Of a DNA stretch of 64,000 nucleotides, positions 8,000 through 15,334 are shown one piece after another. The notes under the pieces are model-generated. The model was not told the origin of the DNA. It saw only the letters and a list, made by a program, of their open reading frames with translations, and ran no database searches. Position numbers and translations under genes: made by a program. Each line of letters starts with the position of its first letter. Within the stretch, counting starts at the first letter, position 1. This DNA is from Paenibacillus_AB sp036577625 (GTDB taxonomy: Bacteria > Bacillota > Bacilli > Paenibacillales > NBRC-103111), in the NCBI RefSeq assembly GCF_036577625.1, contig NZ_JARBDC010000042.1, positions 1 to 64,000 of the forward strand, in the 5' to 3' direction.

Positions 8000-8421
8000 A
8001 GCGAGTCCGAGCGGCAGCGGGAGAGCCGGCCCACATTCTCGTATCCGCGCCGAATCGGGCGGGCGAGCTGTTTTTGTCGCGGCTGCGTCAGCGGGGCGTG
8101 CCGCATATGGCGATCGCCAACAATATGTACGAGAAAAACCGTCTCGAATCGCTAGGCATCCGCCGCGTGCTCGTCGTCGACACAAGGGACCGCGGCAGCT
8201 GGACGCCGCCCGACATCCGGATCGGCAAAGTGTTTCTGTTCGAAGACAGCATGAACTTGTGCTGCCGATACATCCATATATGCAAGTCGTGGAAGACGGA
8301 GGCGATTCACGCCGTCACGCGGAGCGATTATTCCCGTGCCGTTTACCGGTCGCTCGGAGTGAAGCATTTGAAGTACGCGAACAAAAAAGACATACCCGAG
8401 CTGGCGAATCGGCTCGTCTGA
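7996..8421 (+). CDS. Unknown 141-residue protein at the end of the ectoine operon
   Basis: Starts at an ATG that overlaps the fusion-gene stop by four bases, so it is very likely co-translated with ectoine synthesis. I do not recognise a family with certainty. The first half has alternating strand/helix character (HILVSAPNRAGELFLSRL, then HMAIANNMYEKNRLESLG, then RVLVVDTRDRG) suggesting a small Rossmann-like fold, perhaps distantly like the TrkA_N regulatory domain, but the usual GxGxxG loop is missing. The middle has two adjacent cysteines (LCCRYIHICKSW). No signal peptide or membrane helix. A rho-independent terminator follows, marking the operon end. Confidence 0.75.
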   Translation: MKRVRAAAGEPAHILVSAPNRAGELFLSRLRQRGVPHMAIANNMYEKNRLESLGIRRVLVVDTRDRGSWTPPDIRIGKVFLFEDSMNLCCRYIHICKSWKTEAIHAVTRSDYSRAVYRSLGVKHLKYANKKDIPELANRLV

Positions 8422-8463
8422 CTCCCGAACGCGGCGGTCCGCCGGGACGACTATATGGGAAAA

Positions 8464-8498
8464 GCGCATGGAGCGTGCAGGCTCCGTGCGCTTTTTTT
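8464..8498 (+). terminator. Terminator of the ectoine operon
   Basis: An 11-bp stem (GCGCATGGAGC with GCTCCGTGCGC, one G-T pair) closes a six-base loop and is followed by seven T residues. It lies 43 bases after the last operon gene. Confidence 0.88.
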
Positions 8499-8768
8499 AT
8501 CGAAGGTTTAACTTCGCTAAAGGGTTAGAGGAAGTGCGACGTTCTTTACCCAGAACAAGCCTGCCGCTAAAACATGGATGTGCATCATCGAAAGGCTTCG
8601 ATCAGAACCTTATGTACAAATAGACCGCCGCAAAGAACGCCAAAGCATGAAGCGAATGGCGCCTGTCGTTTCCGCGTCCGACGTATCCTATTCCCGCCGG
8701 GCCGCTGGAATCGAACAAACCGGAAAACCTCCAGTTCACTCGCTCTCGTGCAGCCGTCGGATCGAAAT

Positions 8769-8910
8769 ACCGGGAGAAGCTCCCGATAAAATGGCGTTGG
8801 ATCGGCGAAAAGCGCGGTTTGGACGAATGCAGCGGGACGTTTTCCCGTTGTTTTGCCCGGAAACGGGAAACGACCGAAAATAGCGGGAGCAATTCCCGTT
8901 CGTTTCCCGC
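8769..8910. repeat. Dispersed intergenic repeat family A, copy 1
   Basis: Rich in short inverted motifs CGGGA and TCCCG: it opens with CGGGAGAAGCTCCCG and closes with several TTCCCGTT blocks. It aligns along its length with 50994-51128 and 58712-58842, sharing AGCTCCCG, then TAAA, an AAAGCGCG core, and terminal GGAGG/TTTTCCCG pairs. Non-coding; able to form several hairpins. Confidence 0.8.
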
Positions 8911-8918
8911 TCCGCCGC

Positions 8919-8952
8919 CGTTTCGGCGTGCAAATCGGTTTGCGCCGAAACG
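8919..8952. repeat. Perfect 10-bp inverted repeat
   Basis: CGTTTCGGCG at 8919-8928 is repeated in inverse as CGCCGAAACG at 8943-8952 around a 14-base loop. There is no T-tract, so it is not an obvious terminator; its role is unknown. Confidence 0.7.
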
Positions 8953-9128
8953 TTCGTCAGTTCTGGCTAATGCACTGGAGCGAAGCGCGGCGATCCGTAC
9001 CGGAGACGATGCCCCTAACCGCGCAGCACCCTGGTCCAAGGCAGGGGATCTCTTTTTCTTTCGTTTCTCTACGGAAGCACGTCACAGCGTACCAGGTATT
9101 CGCGGCAACCGGGCCGATCCGGATCAAC

Positions 9129-9312
9129 GGCTAGCAAACCTTACGATGCTTATCGGCGGAAAAACGTTCGTTTTTCAAGGCTAACGAATCCGAATATCGT
9201 TATCGAGCCGAAAAATGGAAGAAAACGATCCGATTCGCGGGTAATAACGTTACTAAAGTTCGTTACAAATTCAAACCGCCGCATTCGGCCCCGATAACGA
9301 TATAGCGATTCG
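9129..9312. repeat. Dispersed intergenic repeat family B, copy 1
   Basis: Contains GCTTATCGGCGGAAAAACG, later AATATCGTTATCGAGCCG, AAAACGATCCGATT, AAAGTTCGTTAC and CCCCGATAACGA. The same blocks in the same order occur at 19825-20012 and 31002-31196. It shows no coding potential. Confidence 0.82.
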
Positions 9313-9598
9313 TTAGCCGTATGACCGAAACCGAAAGAAGCGAATGAAAGCCGAAAGCGGCTGCGGCATCTTAGAGGGAGCGTGGACGAAGGCGAAACGT
9401 TGACGGGTCGCCTTTGAAGTCGTGTTGTGTCCCAAAGATCGAATCAACAACGCGACTTCACCGGCGGCCTGAGCCTGGTCCCCGTCCCCTCTCCATATTC
9501 AAGCGTATCGGTTTGCGCGTCAAAGTACAGTCGCAGGGCGTGATTGACTCGGTATTTTCTCGCCGTACGGCTGCTAGTTTGCCTTCGGCCGCGCCGTT

Positions 9599-9919
9599 TT
9601 ATTCGCATGACGGATCGATATAGCGGTAAGACCACGCTTCGATAGCCCGTACGACCGGCTCGAGCGCCCGGCCTTTTTCCGTCAGCGAATATTCGACGCG
9701 AACCGGCGTATCCGGGAACACCTCACGGCGGACGATGCCTTCGTTCTCCAAATATTTCAGACGGTCCGACAGCAGTCTGGCGCTGATCGGAATCGCCGAT
9801 TCGATGGCGCAGAAGCGGGAGGGGCCGGGCAAAAGCCGGTGTACGATCAGTCCGATCCAGCGTTTGCTCAGCAACTCCATTCCTTTCTCGAACCGGGCGC
9901 ACGACGTCGGCTGTTCCAT
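9599..9919 (-). CDS. HxlR-family winged-helix transcriptional regulator
   Basis: A 106-residue HxlR/MarR-like repressor with the family pattern: CARFEKGMELLSKRWIGLIV, then FCAIESAIPISARLLSDRLKYLENEGIVRREV as the recognition helix and wing, then VEYSLTEKGRALEPVV. The ATG at 9919 is favoured over an in-frame GTG at 9928 because AGGGGTG ends six bases before it. It is divergent from yceI, and palindromes TTAC-N5-GTAA stand on both sides of the yceI promoter. Members of this family often sense quinones or electrophiles through a conserved Cys; here only one early Cys (residue 8) is present. Control of yceI and of itself is inferred. Confidence 0.88.
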   Translation of the reverse strand: MEQPTSCARFEKGMELLSKRWIGLIVHRLLPGPSRFCAIESAIPISARLLSDRLKYLENEGIVRREVFPDTPVRVEYSLTEKGRALEPVVRAIEAWSYRYIDPSCE

Positions 9920-9973
9920 TCGAATCACCCCTTAATTTCACTTGACACAAGATAGTTACTATTATACACTAAC

Positions 9974-10063
9974 TTACGAAAAGTAACAAAATAATCTCAA
10001 AATTAAGATTGACAAACGAAAGGCGACCCGTTAGAATAGGATTATCGTTACTAAACGTAAGTT
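9974..10063 (+). promoter_or_regulatory. yceI promoter flanked by two palindromic operators
   Basis: A near-ideal SigA promoter TTGACA (10009-10014), 17-base spacer, TAGAAT (10032-10037). A palindrome TTAC-GAAAA-GTAA lies upstream at 9974-9986 and a second, TTAC-TAAAC-GTAA, lies just downstream of the -10 box at 10048-10060. The 18 bases around the two sites are near-perfect inverse copies of each other. A TATAAT on the opposite strand near 9962 probably serves the HxlR gene. Binding by the adjacent HxlR protein is inferred. Confidence 0.8.
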
Positions 10064-10102
10064 AATAATAATTTGTAAGTAATTAGAAGGAGGAATTTTA
10101 CA

Positions 10103-10636
10103 ATGGCAAAAACGAATTGGGCGGTTGACCCGACGCACAGCAGCATCGACTTTTCGGTCAAGCATATGATGATCGCAAACGTGAAAGGATCGTTTCATTC
10201 GTTCGAAGCGAAAGTGAATGCCGATCCGGAAGATTTGACGACGGCGGACGTCGAATTCGCCATCGACGTGAACAGCATCGATACGCGCAATGGCGACCGC
10301 GACGCGCATTTGCGTTCGGCGGACTTTTTCGACACGGAGAAATATCCGAAAATAACGTTCAAATCGACGCGCATCGCATCGAAAGGCGACGGGGAATACG
10401 ACGTAACCGGCGATTTGACGATTCACGGCGTCACCCGTTCGGAAACGTTCCAAGTGACGTTCGAAGGCGCCGGCAAAGATCCTTGGGGCAACGAAAAAGC
10501 CGGCTTCAGCGCCAAAGGCAAAATCAAGCGCAGCGACTACGGCTTGACGTACAACGCCGTACTGGAAGCGGGCGGCGTGCTGATCGGGGACGAGATCAAA
10601 ATTTCGCTCGATATCGAAGGCGTCAAGCAAGCATAA
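10103..10636 (+). CDS. yceI: YceI-family lipocalin-like protein
   Basis: A 177-residue YceI protein (WAVDPTHSSIDFSVKHMMIANVKG, then DLTIHGVTRSETFQV, then SDYGLTYNAVLEAGGVLIGDEIKISLDIE). The family forms an extended beta barrel that binds isoprenoid or other amphiphilic ligands. There is no signal peptide, so it is cytoplasmic here. AGAAGGAGG precedes ATG 10103. A strong SigA promoter with two flanking palindromes and a divergent HxlR regulator indicate inducible single-gene expression. Its physiological ligand is not evident from the sequence. Confidence 0.93.
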   Translation: MAKTNWAVDPTHSSIDFSVKHMMIANVKGSFHSFEAKVNADPEDLTTADVEFAIDVNSIDTRNGDRDAHLRSADFFDTEKYPKITFKSTRIASKGDGEYDVTGDLTIHGVTRSETFQVTFEGAGKDPWGNEKAGFSAKGKIKRSDYGLTYNAVLEAGGVLIGDEIKISLDIEGVKQA

Positions 10637-10648
10637 CGAAAACCGTAG

Positions 10649-10684
10649 ACGGCATTTGGGCCAAGCTGCCCGAGTGCCGTTTTT
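10649..10684 (+). terminator. Terminator of yceI
   Basis: ACGGCA pairs with TGCCGT and an inner GGGC pairs with GCCC, followed by a TTTTAT tract. Confidence 0.82.
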
Positions 10685-10764
10685 ATATCAAACATGATCA
10701 ACTGCGTCTACGTTGGGAGTGAAACAAGCGGACCGAGCATGGACCGGGGGAGAGGGGAAAAATC

Positions 10765-10947
10765 TTACGGACATGACGGCCGCTATTTAGCCGAATTTCG
10801 ACCTTTTTATTTTTAACGGACACCGGTGCGGTTAACCGGTGAAAATTCCTCTTTTGGGGGCCGTTCGGAGCAAATAAGCGCAGGTGGTGTCCGTTACGAT
10901 TTGGAAACGGCCGATTTTCGCGAAATAAGCGCCGTGGCGTCCGTTAC
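10765..10947. repeat. Dispersed intergenic repeat family C, copy 1
   Basis: Starts with TTACGGACATGACGGCCGCT and ends with GTGGCGTCCGTTA. Inside are TAACGGACACCGG and GGTGTCCGTTACGAT, so the element is built of nested inverted copies of a TAACGGACA motif. It closely matches 25969-26151, including GAAACGGCCGATTTTCGCG. It occupies most of the gap between yceI and the AraC gene. Confidence 0.85.
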
Positions 10948-11061
10948 GTTTCCGGCTTGTTCGCTAGGCTTCGATTTGAACCCGCGAGAGCCCGCCGCCG
11001 CTAGGGCCGTACGTCTTGCCCGCTCGGCCGAGATGAATCCCGGCCCGCTCCGCAAGCCGGC

Positions 11062-11904
11062 CTAAAGCCGGTTCGCCTCGCGGTAGCGCGAAGGCGGCAT
11101 TCCCATTTTGGCGGCGAACGCCCGGCTGAAGTAGAAGCCGTTGTCGTAGCCGCAACGGCGGGCGATATCGTCCAGCGTCCAATCCGTTTCCACGAGCAGG
11201 GCGCGCGCCTGGTTGATCCGCAGGGCGGTCAAGTACGCGAGCGGCGTTTTGCCGTAGGCCGCGGCAAACCTTCGCGTCAGTTGGACCGGGCTTAAGCCGA
11301 GCCGCCCGGCCAGCTCCTTCATGCTGAACGCCTCGTGCGCCCCTTCCCGGATGAGCCGCTCGGCCCGCTCCATGAGCGGATCGTTTTTCGCCTTCGCCGT
11401 TTGACGCGCCGCATCCGTCTCCCAGCCGTACAGCCGCCAAATGTCCTGCAGCAAGTATTGCTTCCTGCGCACGTACGTCGGCTCCCCGAGCTCCCAAATC
11501 GCCCGCAAATAATCGAAATCGGAAAAGAGCCGCTGCACGTCCCGGATCGTCACTTTCCCGGACGGCCATTCGCCCGGCGAATGAAGACGACGCGTTTCCG
11601 CGGCCGGACCGGGCTCGGCCCGTTCGTCCGAATCGGCCGCGGCGAACGCAAGGTTGAACGCGAAAAACGTAAGCGGCTTCAGGACGGTTCGCTTAAACGG
11701 CGTGAAGGGCGGACAAAAGACGAGGTCGCCGCGCCCCGCGATGCCTTTGTTTCCGGCGATGTCGTACCGGAACGAGCCCGATTCGACGGCGAACATCATC
11801 CAGGCGTCGTGCGTATCCGTCTCGAGCAAAAACTGTTCTTTGTGCCGCCAATACCGGACCGAATGGAGGATCGGGGCGACGCGTTCGGGCAGCATGCCGT
11901 CCAT
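11062..11904 (-). CDS. AraC-family transcriptional regulator
   Basis: A 280-residue regulator with an N-terminal cupin-like sensor (ESGSFRYDIAGNKGIAGRGD, then CPPFTPFKR) and a C-terminal double HTH: SMKELAGRLGLSPVQLTRRFAAAYGKTPLAYL and TLDDIARRCGYDNGFYFSRAFAAKMGMPPSRYR. The ATG at 11904 follows GGAAGGAG. It is divergent from a large FAD-dependent oxidoreductase, separated by 129 bases holding its own promoter, so it probably controls that enzyme in response to a sugar or glycan-derived ligand. The ligand is not identifiable. Confidence 0.92.
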   Translation of the reverse strand: MDGMLPERVAPILHSVRYWRHKEQFLLETDTHDAWMMFAVESGSFRYDIAGNKGIAGRGDLVFCPPFTPFKRTVLKPLTFFAFNLAFAAADSDERAEPGPAAETRRLHSPGEWPSGKVTIRDVQRLFSDFDYLRAIWELGEPTYVRRKQYLLQDIWRLYGWETDAARQTAKAKNDPLMERAERLIREGAHEAFSMKELAGRLGLSPVQLTRRFAAAYGKTPLAYLTALRINQARALLVETDWTLDDIARRCGYDNGFYFSRAFAAKMGMPPSRYREANRL

Positions 11905-11937
11905 GGCGATTCGTTCTCCTTCCAGCGAAATAAAGTA

Positions 11938-11966
11938 TAAATAGATGATAACTTATTGAATGTCAA
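11938..11966 (-). promoter_or_regulatory. SigA-like promoter of the AraC gene
   Basis: On the reverse strand TTGACA (11966-11961), 17-base spacer, TATTTA (11943-11938). The same hexamer read forward (TGTCAA) lies 17 bases before TATGAT (11984-11989), which could serve the divergent oxidoreductase gene, so the two promoters may overlap. Confidence 0.55.
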
Positions 11967-12033
11967 AATAAAACGCGTTCCCCTATGATGAAATTATGTG
12001 CAAGCCGATCATTGTTGGGGAAGGGTGAGGAAT

Positions 12034-14277
12034 ATGCGGTTCGAAACGGTCCAAACGGACATAGCGGTCATCGGAGGCGGATTGGCGGGCGTTTGCGCGG
12101 CAGTGGCGGCGGCCCGGCACGGCCGGACGGTCGCGCTCGTGCAAAACCGCCCGGTGCTCGGAGGGAACGCGAGCAGCGAAGTGCGGGTATGGGTCAGCGG
12201 GGCGAGCGCCACGGGAACGCACCGCTATGCGAGGGAAACGGGAATCATGGGCGAAATGTTCGTCGAGAACGAGTACCGCAACCCGGACGGCAATCCGTAT
12301 TACTGGGATTTGGTCGTACTGGAGACGGTATTGGCCGAGCCGAACATCCGGCTGTTTCTGAATACCGACGTCCATGAAGTCGAAGCGGACGGACCGGAGC
12401 ACGACCGGCGCATCCGTTCGGCGACGGGCTGGATGATGGGCTCGGAGCGCAAAATCCGGTTCGAAAGCCGCGTCTTTCTCGACTGTACGGGCGACGGGCT
12501 CGTCGGCTTTTTGGCCGGAGCGAAATACCGCATCGGACGCGAGGCGAGAAGCGAGTTCGGAGAATCGTGGGCCCCGGAGGAGGCCGACGACATTACGCTG
12601 GGCAGCACGCTTCTTTTTTACACGAAGGATACGGGTCATCCGGTGAAATACATCCCTCCCTCGTTCGCCAAAGACGTGACGAAAACGACGATTCCGGAGC
12701 GGCGCATCATCCGCTCGGGCGATTCGGGCTGTTATTACTGGTGGATCGAATGGGGCGGCGAGCTCGACACGGTCCACGACAACGAACGGATTCGCGACGA
12801 GCTGTGGTCGGTCATTTACGGCATATGGGATTACATCAAAAATTCCGGCAAATTTCAGGCCGACACGCTGACGCTCGAATGGGTCGGGGCGGTGCCCGGC
12901 AAACGCGAGTACCGCCGCTTCGTCGGCGACTATATGCTGACGCAAAACGACGTGCTGCGGCAGGAGCCGTTCGCCGACCGGATCGCCTTCGGCGGCTGGT
13001 CGATCGATCTGCATCCGCCGCAAGGGATGTATGCCGCGGAGAGCGGCTCGAAGCATATGTACGCGGACGGCATATACCATATTCCGTACCGGTCGCTGTA
13101 TTCGGTCAACGTGTCGAACATGCTGATGGCCGGCCGCAACATCAGCGCCTCGCACGTCGCGTTCGGCACGACGCGGGTGATGGCCACCTGCGCGGTCATC
13201 GGGGAGGCGGCCGGGACGGCGGCGGCCCTGTGCGCCGAGAAAGGCATAACGCCGCGCGACGTATACGACCATCATCTGGAGGAGCTGCAGCAGACGCTGC
13301 TGCGCCGGGATGCGGCGCTGATCGGACTCGAAAACCGCGATCCCCGCGATTTGGCGCGGCGGGCGACGGCGTCCGCGTCGAGCGAGCTCGTTTCGCTCGC
13401 GGTCGAGCGGCCGGCCGAGCCGCATAAGCTGGAAAGCGACGCCGGGCTGCTGTTCCCGGTCGATCCGGCAATCGGCCGGCTGGAGCTGCTGGTCGACGTC
13501 GAGGCGGACACCGCGATCGCGGTCGAGCTTTGGGATACCGGACGAGCGGAAAATTACGTTCCGCATGCGAAAATCGTCGATGCTTCCGTCTCCGTCAAGC
13601 GAGGCGAACGCCAATGGATCGCGTTCGATTTGCCGTGGCGTCCCGCCGCGCCGTGCAACGCGTTCGTCATCGTCAAGGCGAACGCGGCCGTCTCGCTGTG
13701 GCGCTCCGACGAGCCGATGACCGGCGTGCTTCCGTTCGTCCGCGGGCGGAAGCCGATCGTCGATCCGAAGCTGGAGGAGCAGCCGGGGCAGCCCGTGGCG
13801 GAATGGAGCATGCGGCGCATGGCGCGAAAGCCGTTCTGCTTCCGGCTTGCGGACGAGACGGCCGCCTACGGGGCGGGGAAAGCCGCAGGCGGTTTCGCCC
13901 GGCCATACGGAGGACCGAACATGTGGGTATCCGAGCGGATGCGGGAAGGAAGCGGCGAATGGCTGGAGCTGTCATGGCCCGAGCCGGTTGCCGTTTCGGA
14001 AATCCAGCTCGTCTGGAACGACGATGTCAACGAATATTTGATCAACCTGCACTATATCCGGATGCCGTTCGACATTATCCCCGAGCTCGCCGCCGATTAC
14101 CGGCTGGAGGCGTGGACGGACGGCGGATGGGCGACGGTGCACCGGGAGACGGGGAACCGGAGACGCAAACGGACGCACCGGTTCGATACGGTGCGCACGA
14201 ACCGGATTCGCGTCGTCGTCGAGCGGACGAACGGCTGCCCGCGCGCGGAGCTGCCGGAAATTCGCGTCTATTCGTAA
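12034..14277 (+). CDS. FAD-dependent oxidoreductase with C-terminal discoidin-like domain
   Basis: A 747-residue protein. The N-terminus has the dinucleotide loop DIAVIGGGLAGVCAAVAAAR and a distal FAD motif SNMLMAGRNISASHVAFGTTRVM, typical of the FAD_oxidored (PF12831-like) family found in carbohydrate loci. The last 130 or so residues (SEIQLVWNDDVNEYLINL, then YRLEAWTDGGWATVHR, then NRIRVVVERTNG) resemble an F5/8 type C (discoidin) fold that binds sugars. There is no signal peptide. ATG 12034 is chosen because GGTGAGG precedes it. It is divergent from an AraC regulator. Substrate unknown; a role in sugar or glycan oxidation is inferred. Confidence 0.85.
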   Translation: MRFETVQTDIAVIGGGLAGVCAAVAAARHGRTVALVQNRPVLGGNASSEVRVWVSGASATGTHRYARETGIMGEMFVENEYRNPDGNPYYWDLVVLETVLAEPNIRLFLNTDVHEVEADGPEHDRRIRSATGWMMGSERKIRFESRVFLDCTGDGLVGFLAGAKYRIGREARSEFGESWAPEEADDITLGSTLLFYTKDTGHPVKYIPPSFAKDVTKTTIPERRIIRSGDSGCYYWWIEWGGELDTVHDNERIRDELWSVIYGIWDYIKNSGKFQADTLTLEWVGAVPGKREYRRFVGDYMLTQNDVLRQEPFADRIAFGGWSIDLHPPQGMYAAESGSKHMYADGIYHIPYRSLYSVNVSNMLMAGRNISASHVAFGTTRVMATCAVIGEAAGTAAALCAEKGITPRDVYDHHLEELQQTLLRRDAALIGLENRDPRDLARRATASASSELVSLAVERPAEPHKLESDAGLLFPVDPAIGRLELLVDVEADTAIAVELWDTGRAENYVPHAKIVDASVSVKRGERQWIAFDLPWRPAAPCNAFVIVKANAAVSLWRSDEPMTGVLPFVRGRKPIVDPKLEEQPGQPVAEWSMRRMARKPFCFRLADETAAYGAGKAAGGFARPYGGPNMWVSERMREGSGEWLELSWPEPVAVSEIQLVWNDDVNEYLINLHYIRMPFDIIPELAADYRLEAWTDGGWATVHRETGNRRRKRTHRFDTVRTNRIRVVVERTNGCPRAELPEIRVYS

Positions 14278-14298
14278 GGAAAAAGCTGCATAGCGAAA

Positions 14299-14336
14299 GG
14301 CGGGCGAGCGCATCGAAGCGTCTTGCCCGCCTTTTT
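14299..14336 (+). terminator. Terminator after the FAD oxidoreductase gene
   Basis: GGCGGGC and GCCCGCC form a stem around a longer loop and are followed by TTTTT. Confidence 0.85.
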
Positions 14337-14465
14337 CCGTTATCCGCAGCCGCGAAATTTTCGACATGTACAGCGGCCGGGATGTATAGTATGATGAGTA
14401 TGGTTTCATTTATTGGAATCGAGTTTCATCAAGTGAAACATAAAAGAGAAAGGACGGAGACGTCG

Positions 14466-15254
14466 ATGACCTCGAACGATTCCATCAAGGAGCAGGTGCG
14501 GCGCCAATTTTCCAGACAGGCGCAGCATTACGTGACGAGCCCGCTGCATGCGAAGGGCGACGACTTGGCTTTGCTCGTTTCCGCTTCGGAAGCGGGCGGC
14601 GACATGGAGGTGCTCGACGTTGCGACGGGAGGAGGACATGTGGCGAATGCGCTCGCCCCGCTCGTGCGGCGCGTCGTCGCCTTTGATTTGACGGGGGAAA
14701 TTTTGGAGGCGGCGGCCGGCTTCATCCGCGGAAACGGCCATTCGAACGTCGAGTTCGTTCAGGGCGACGCGGAACGGCTGCCTTTTGCGGACGGCGTCTT
14801 CGACCGGGTCGCCTGCCGCATCGCGGCGCACCATTTTCCCGACGTCGGCGCCTTCGTCAGCGAATCGTTTCGGGTCGTAAAGCCGGGCGGCCAGCTGCTG
14901 CTGATCGACAATACGGCGCCGGAGCGCGACGATTTCGATTCGTTCTACAACGAAGTCGAGAAGCAAAGAGACCCGAGTCACGTACGGGCGTGGAAAAAGT
15001 CCGAATGGGTCCGGATGCTGGAATCGGCCGGATTTCGGGTCGAGTCGATGGTGCGTTTTCCGAAAACGTTTCGGTTCCGCGATTGGTGCACCCGGGCGGG
15101 GCTGCCGGAGGCCGAAGCCGCCCGGCTCGCGGGCAAGCTGGCGAACGCCTCGCCGGAGCTGCGGCGGTTTTTCGCGATTCGCACGGACGACGCGGGAGAC
15201 GTAACGAGCTTTGCGGGCGAATCCGCCTTTTTTCGGGCGGCGCGGCCCGTCTGA
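14466..15254 (+). CDS. Class I SAM-dependent methyltransferase
   Basis: A 262-residue methyltransferase of the UbiE/Methyltransf_11 type. Motif I is LDVATGGGHVANAL (about residues 48-61), the acidic end of strand 2 is VAFDLT, then VEFVQGDAERLPFADGVFDRVACRIAAHHF and the post-motif KPGGQLLLIDNTAPE. The in-frame region upstream is overlapping noise; ATG 14466 has AAAGGACGGAG before it. Stand-alone gene, substrate not predictable. Confidence 0.9.
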   Translation: MTSNDSIKEQVRRQFSRQAQHYVTSPLHAKGDDLALLVSASEAGGDMEVLDVATGGGHVANALAPLVRRVVAFDLTGEILEAAAGFIRGNGHSNVEFVQGDAERLPFADGVFDRVACRIAAHHFPDVGAFVSESFRVVKPGGQLLLIDNTAPERDDFDSFYNEVEKQRDPSHVRAWKKSEWVRMLESAGFRVESMVRFPKTFRFRDWCTRAGLPEAEAARLAGKLANASPELRRFFAIRTDDAGDVTSFAGESAFFRAARPV

Positions 15255-15334
15255 CGTGCGGAAGGTCGTTCGCGGCCGTTCCGTGCGCTTTGTACATTTG
15301 CGCCCGAGCCGCATGAGCGGTTCGGGCTTGCCGT

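Larger units (their letters stand above)
8499..9598. other. Long non-coding interval with dispersed repeats
   Basis: About 1.1 kb without a convincing gene; short open frames here have no ribosome site or coherent product. It holds one copy each of two dispersed repeat families (8769-8910 and 9129-9312) and a perfect 10-bp inverted repeat at 8919-8952. I see nothing definable at 8499-8768, 8953-9128 or 9313-9598. Confidence 0.6.

Noticed and set aside
8574..9184. Several short open frames in the interval after the ectoine operon
   Set aside because: No ribosome site or conserved motif, and they overlap the dispersed repeats.
11983..13614. Reverse frame of 543 codons
   Set aside because: Antisense shadow of the FAD oxidoreductase; Arg/Asp-rich with no domain.
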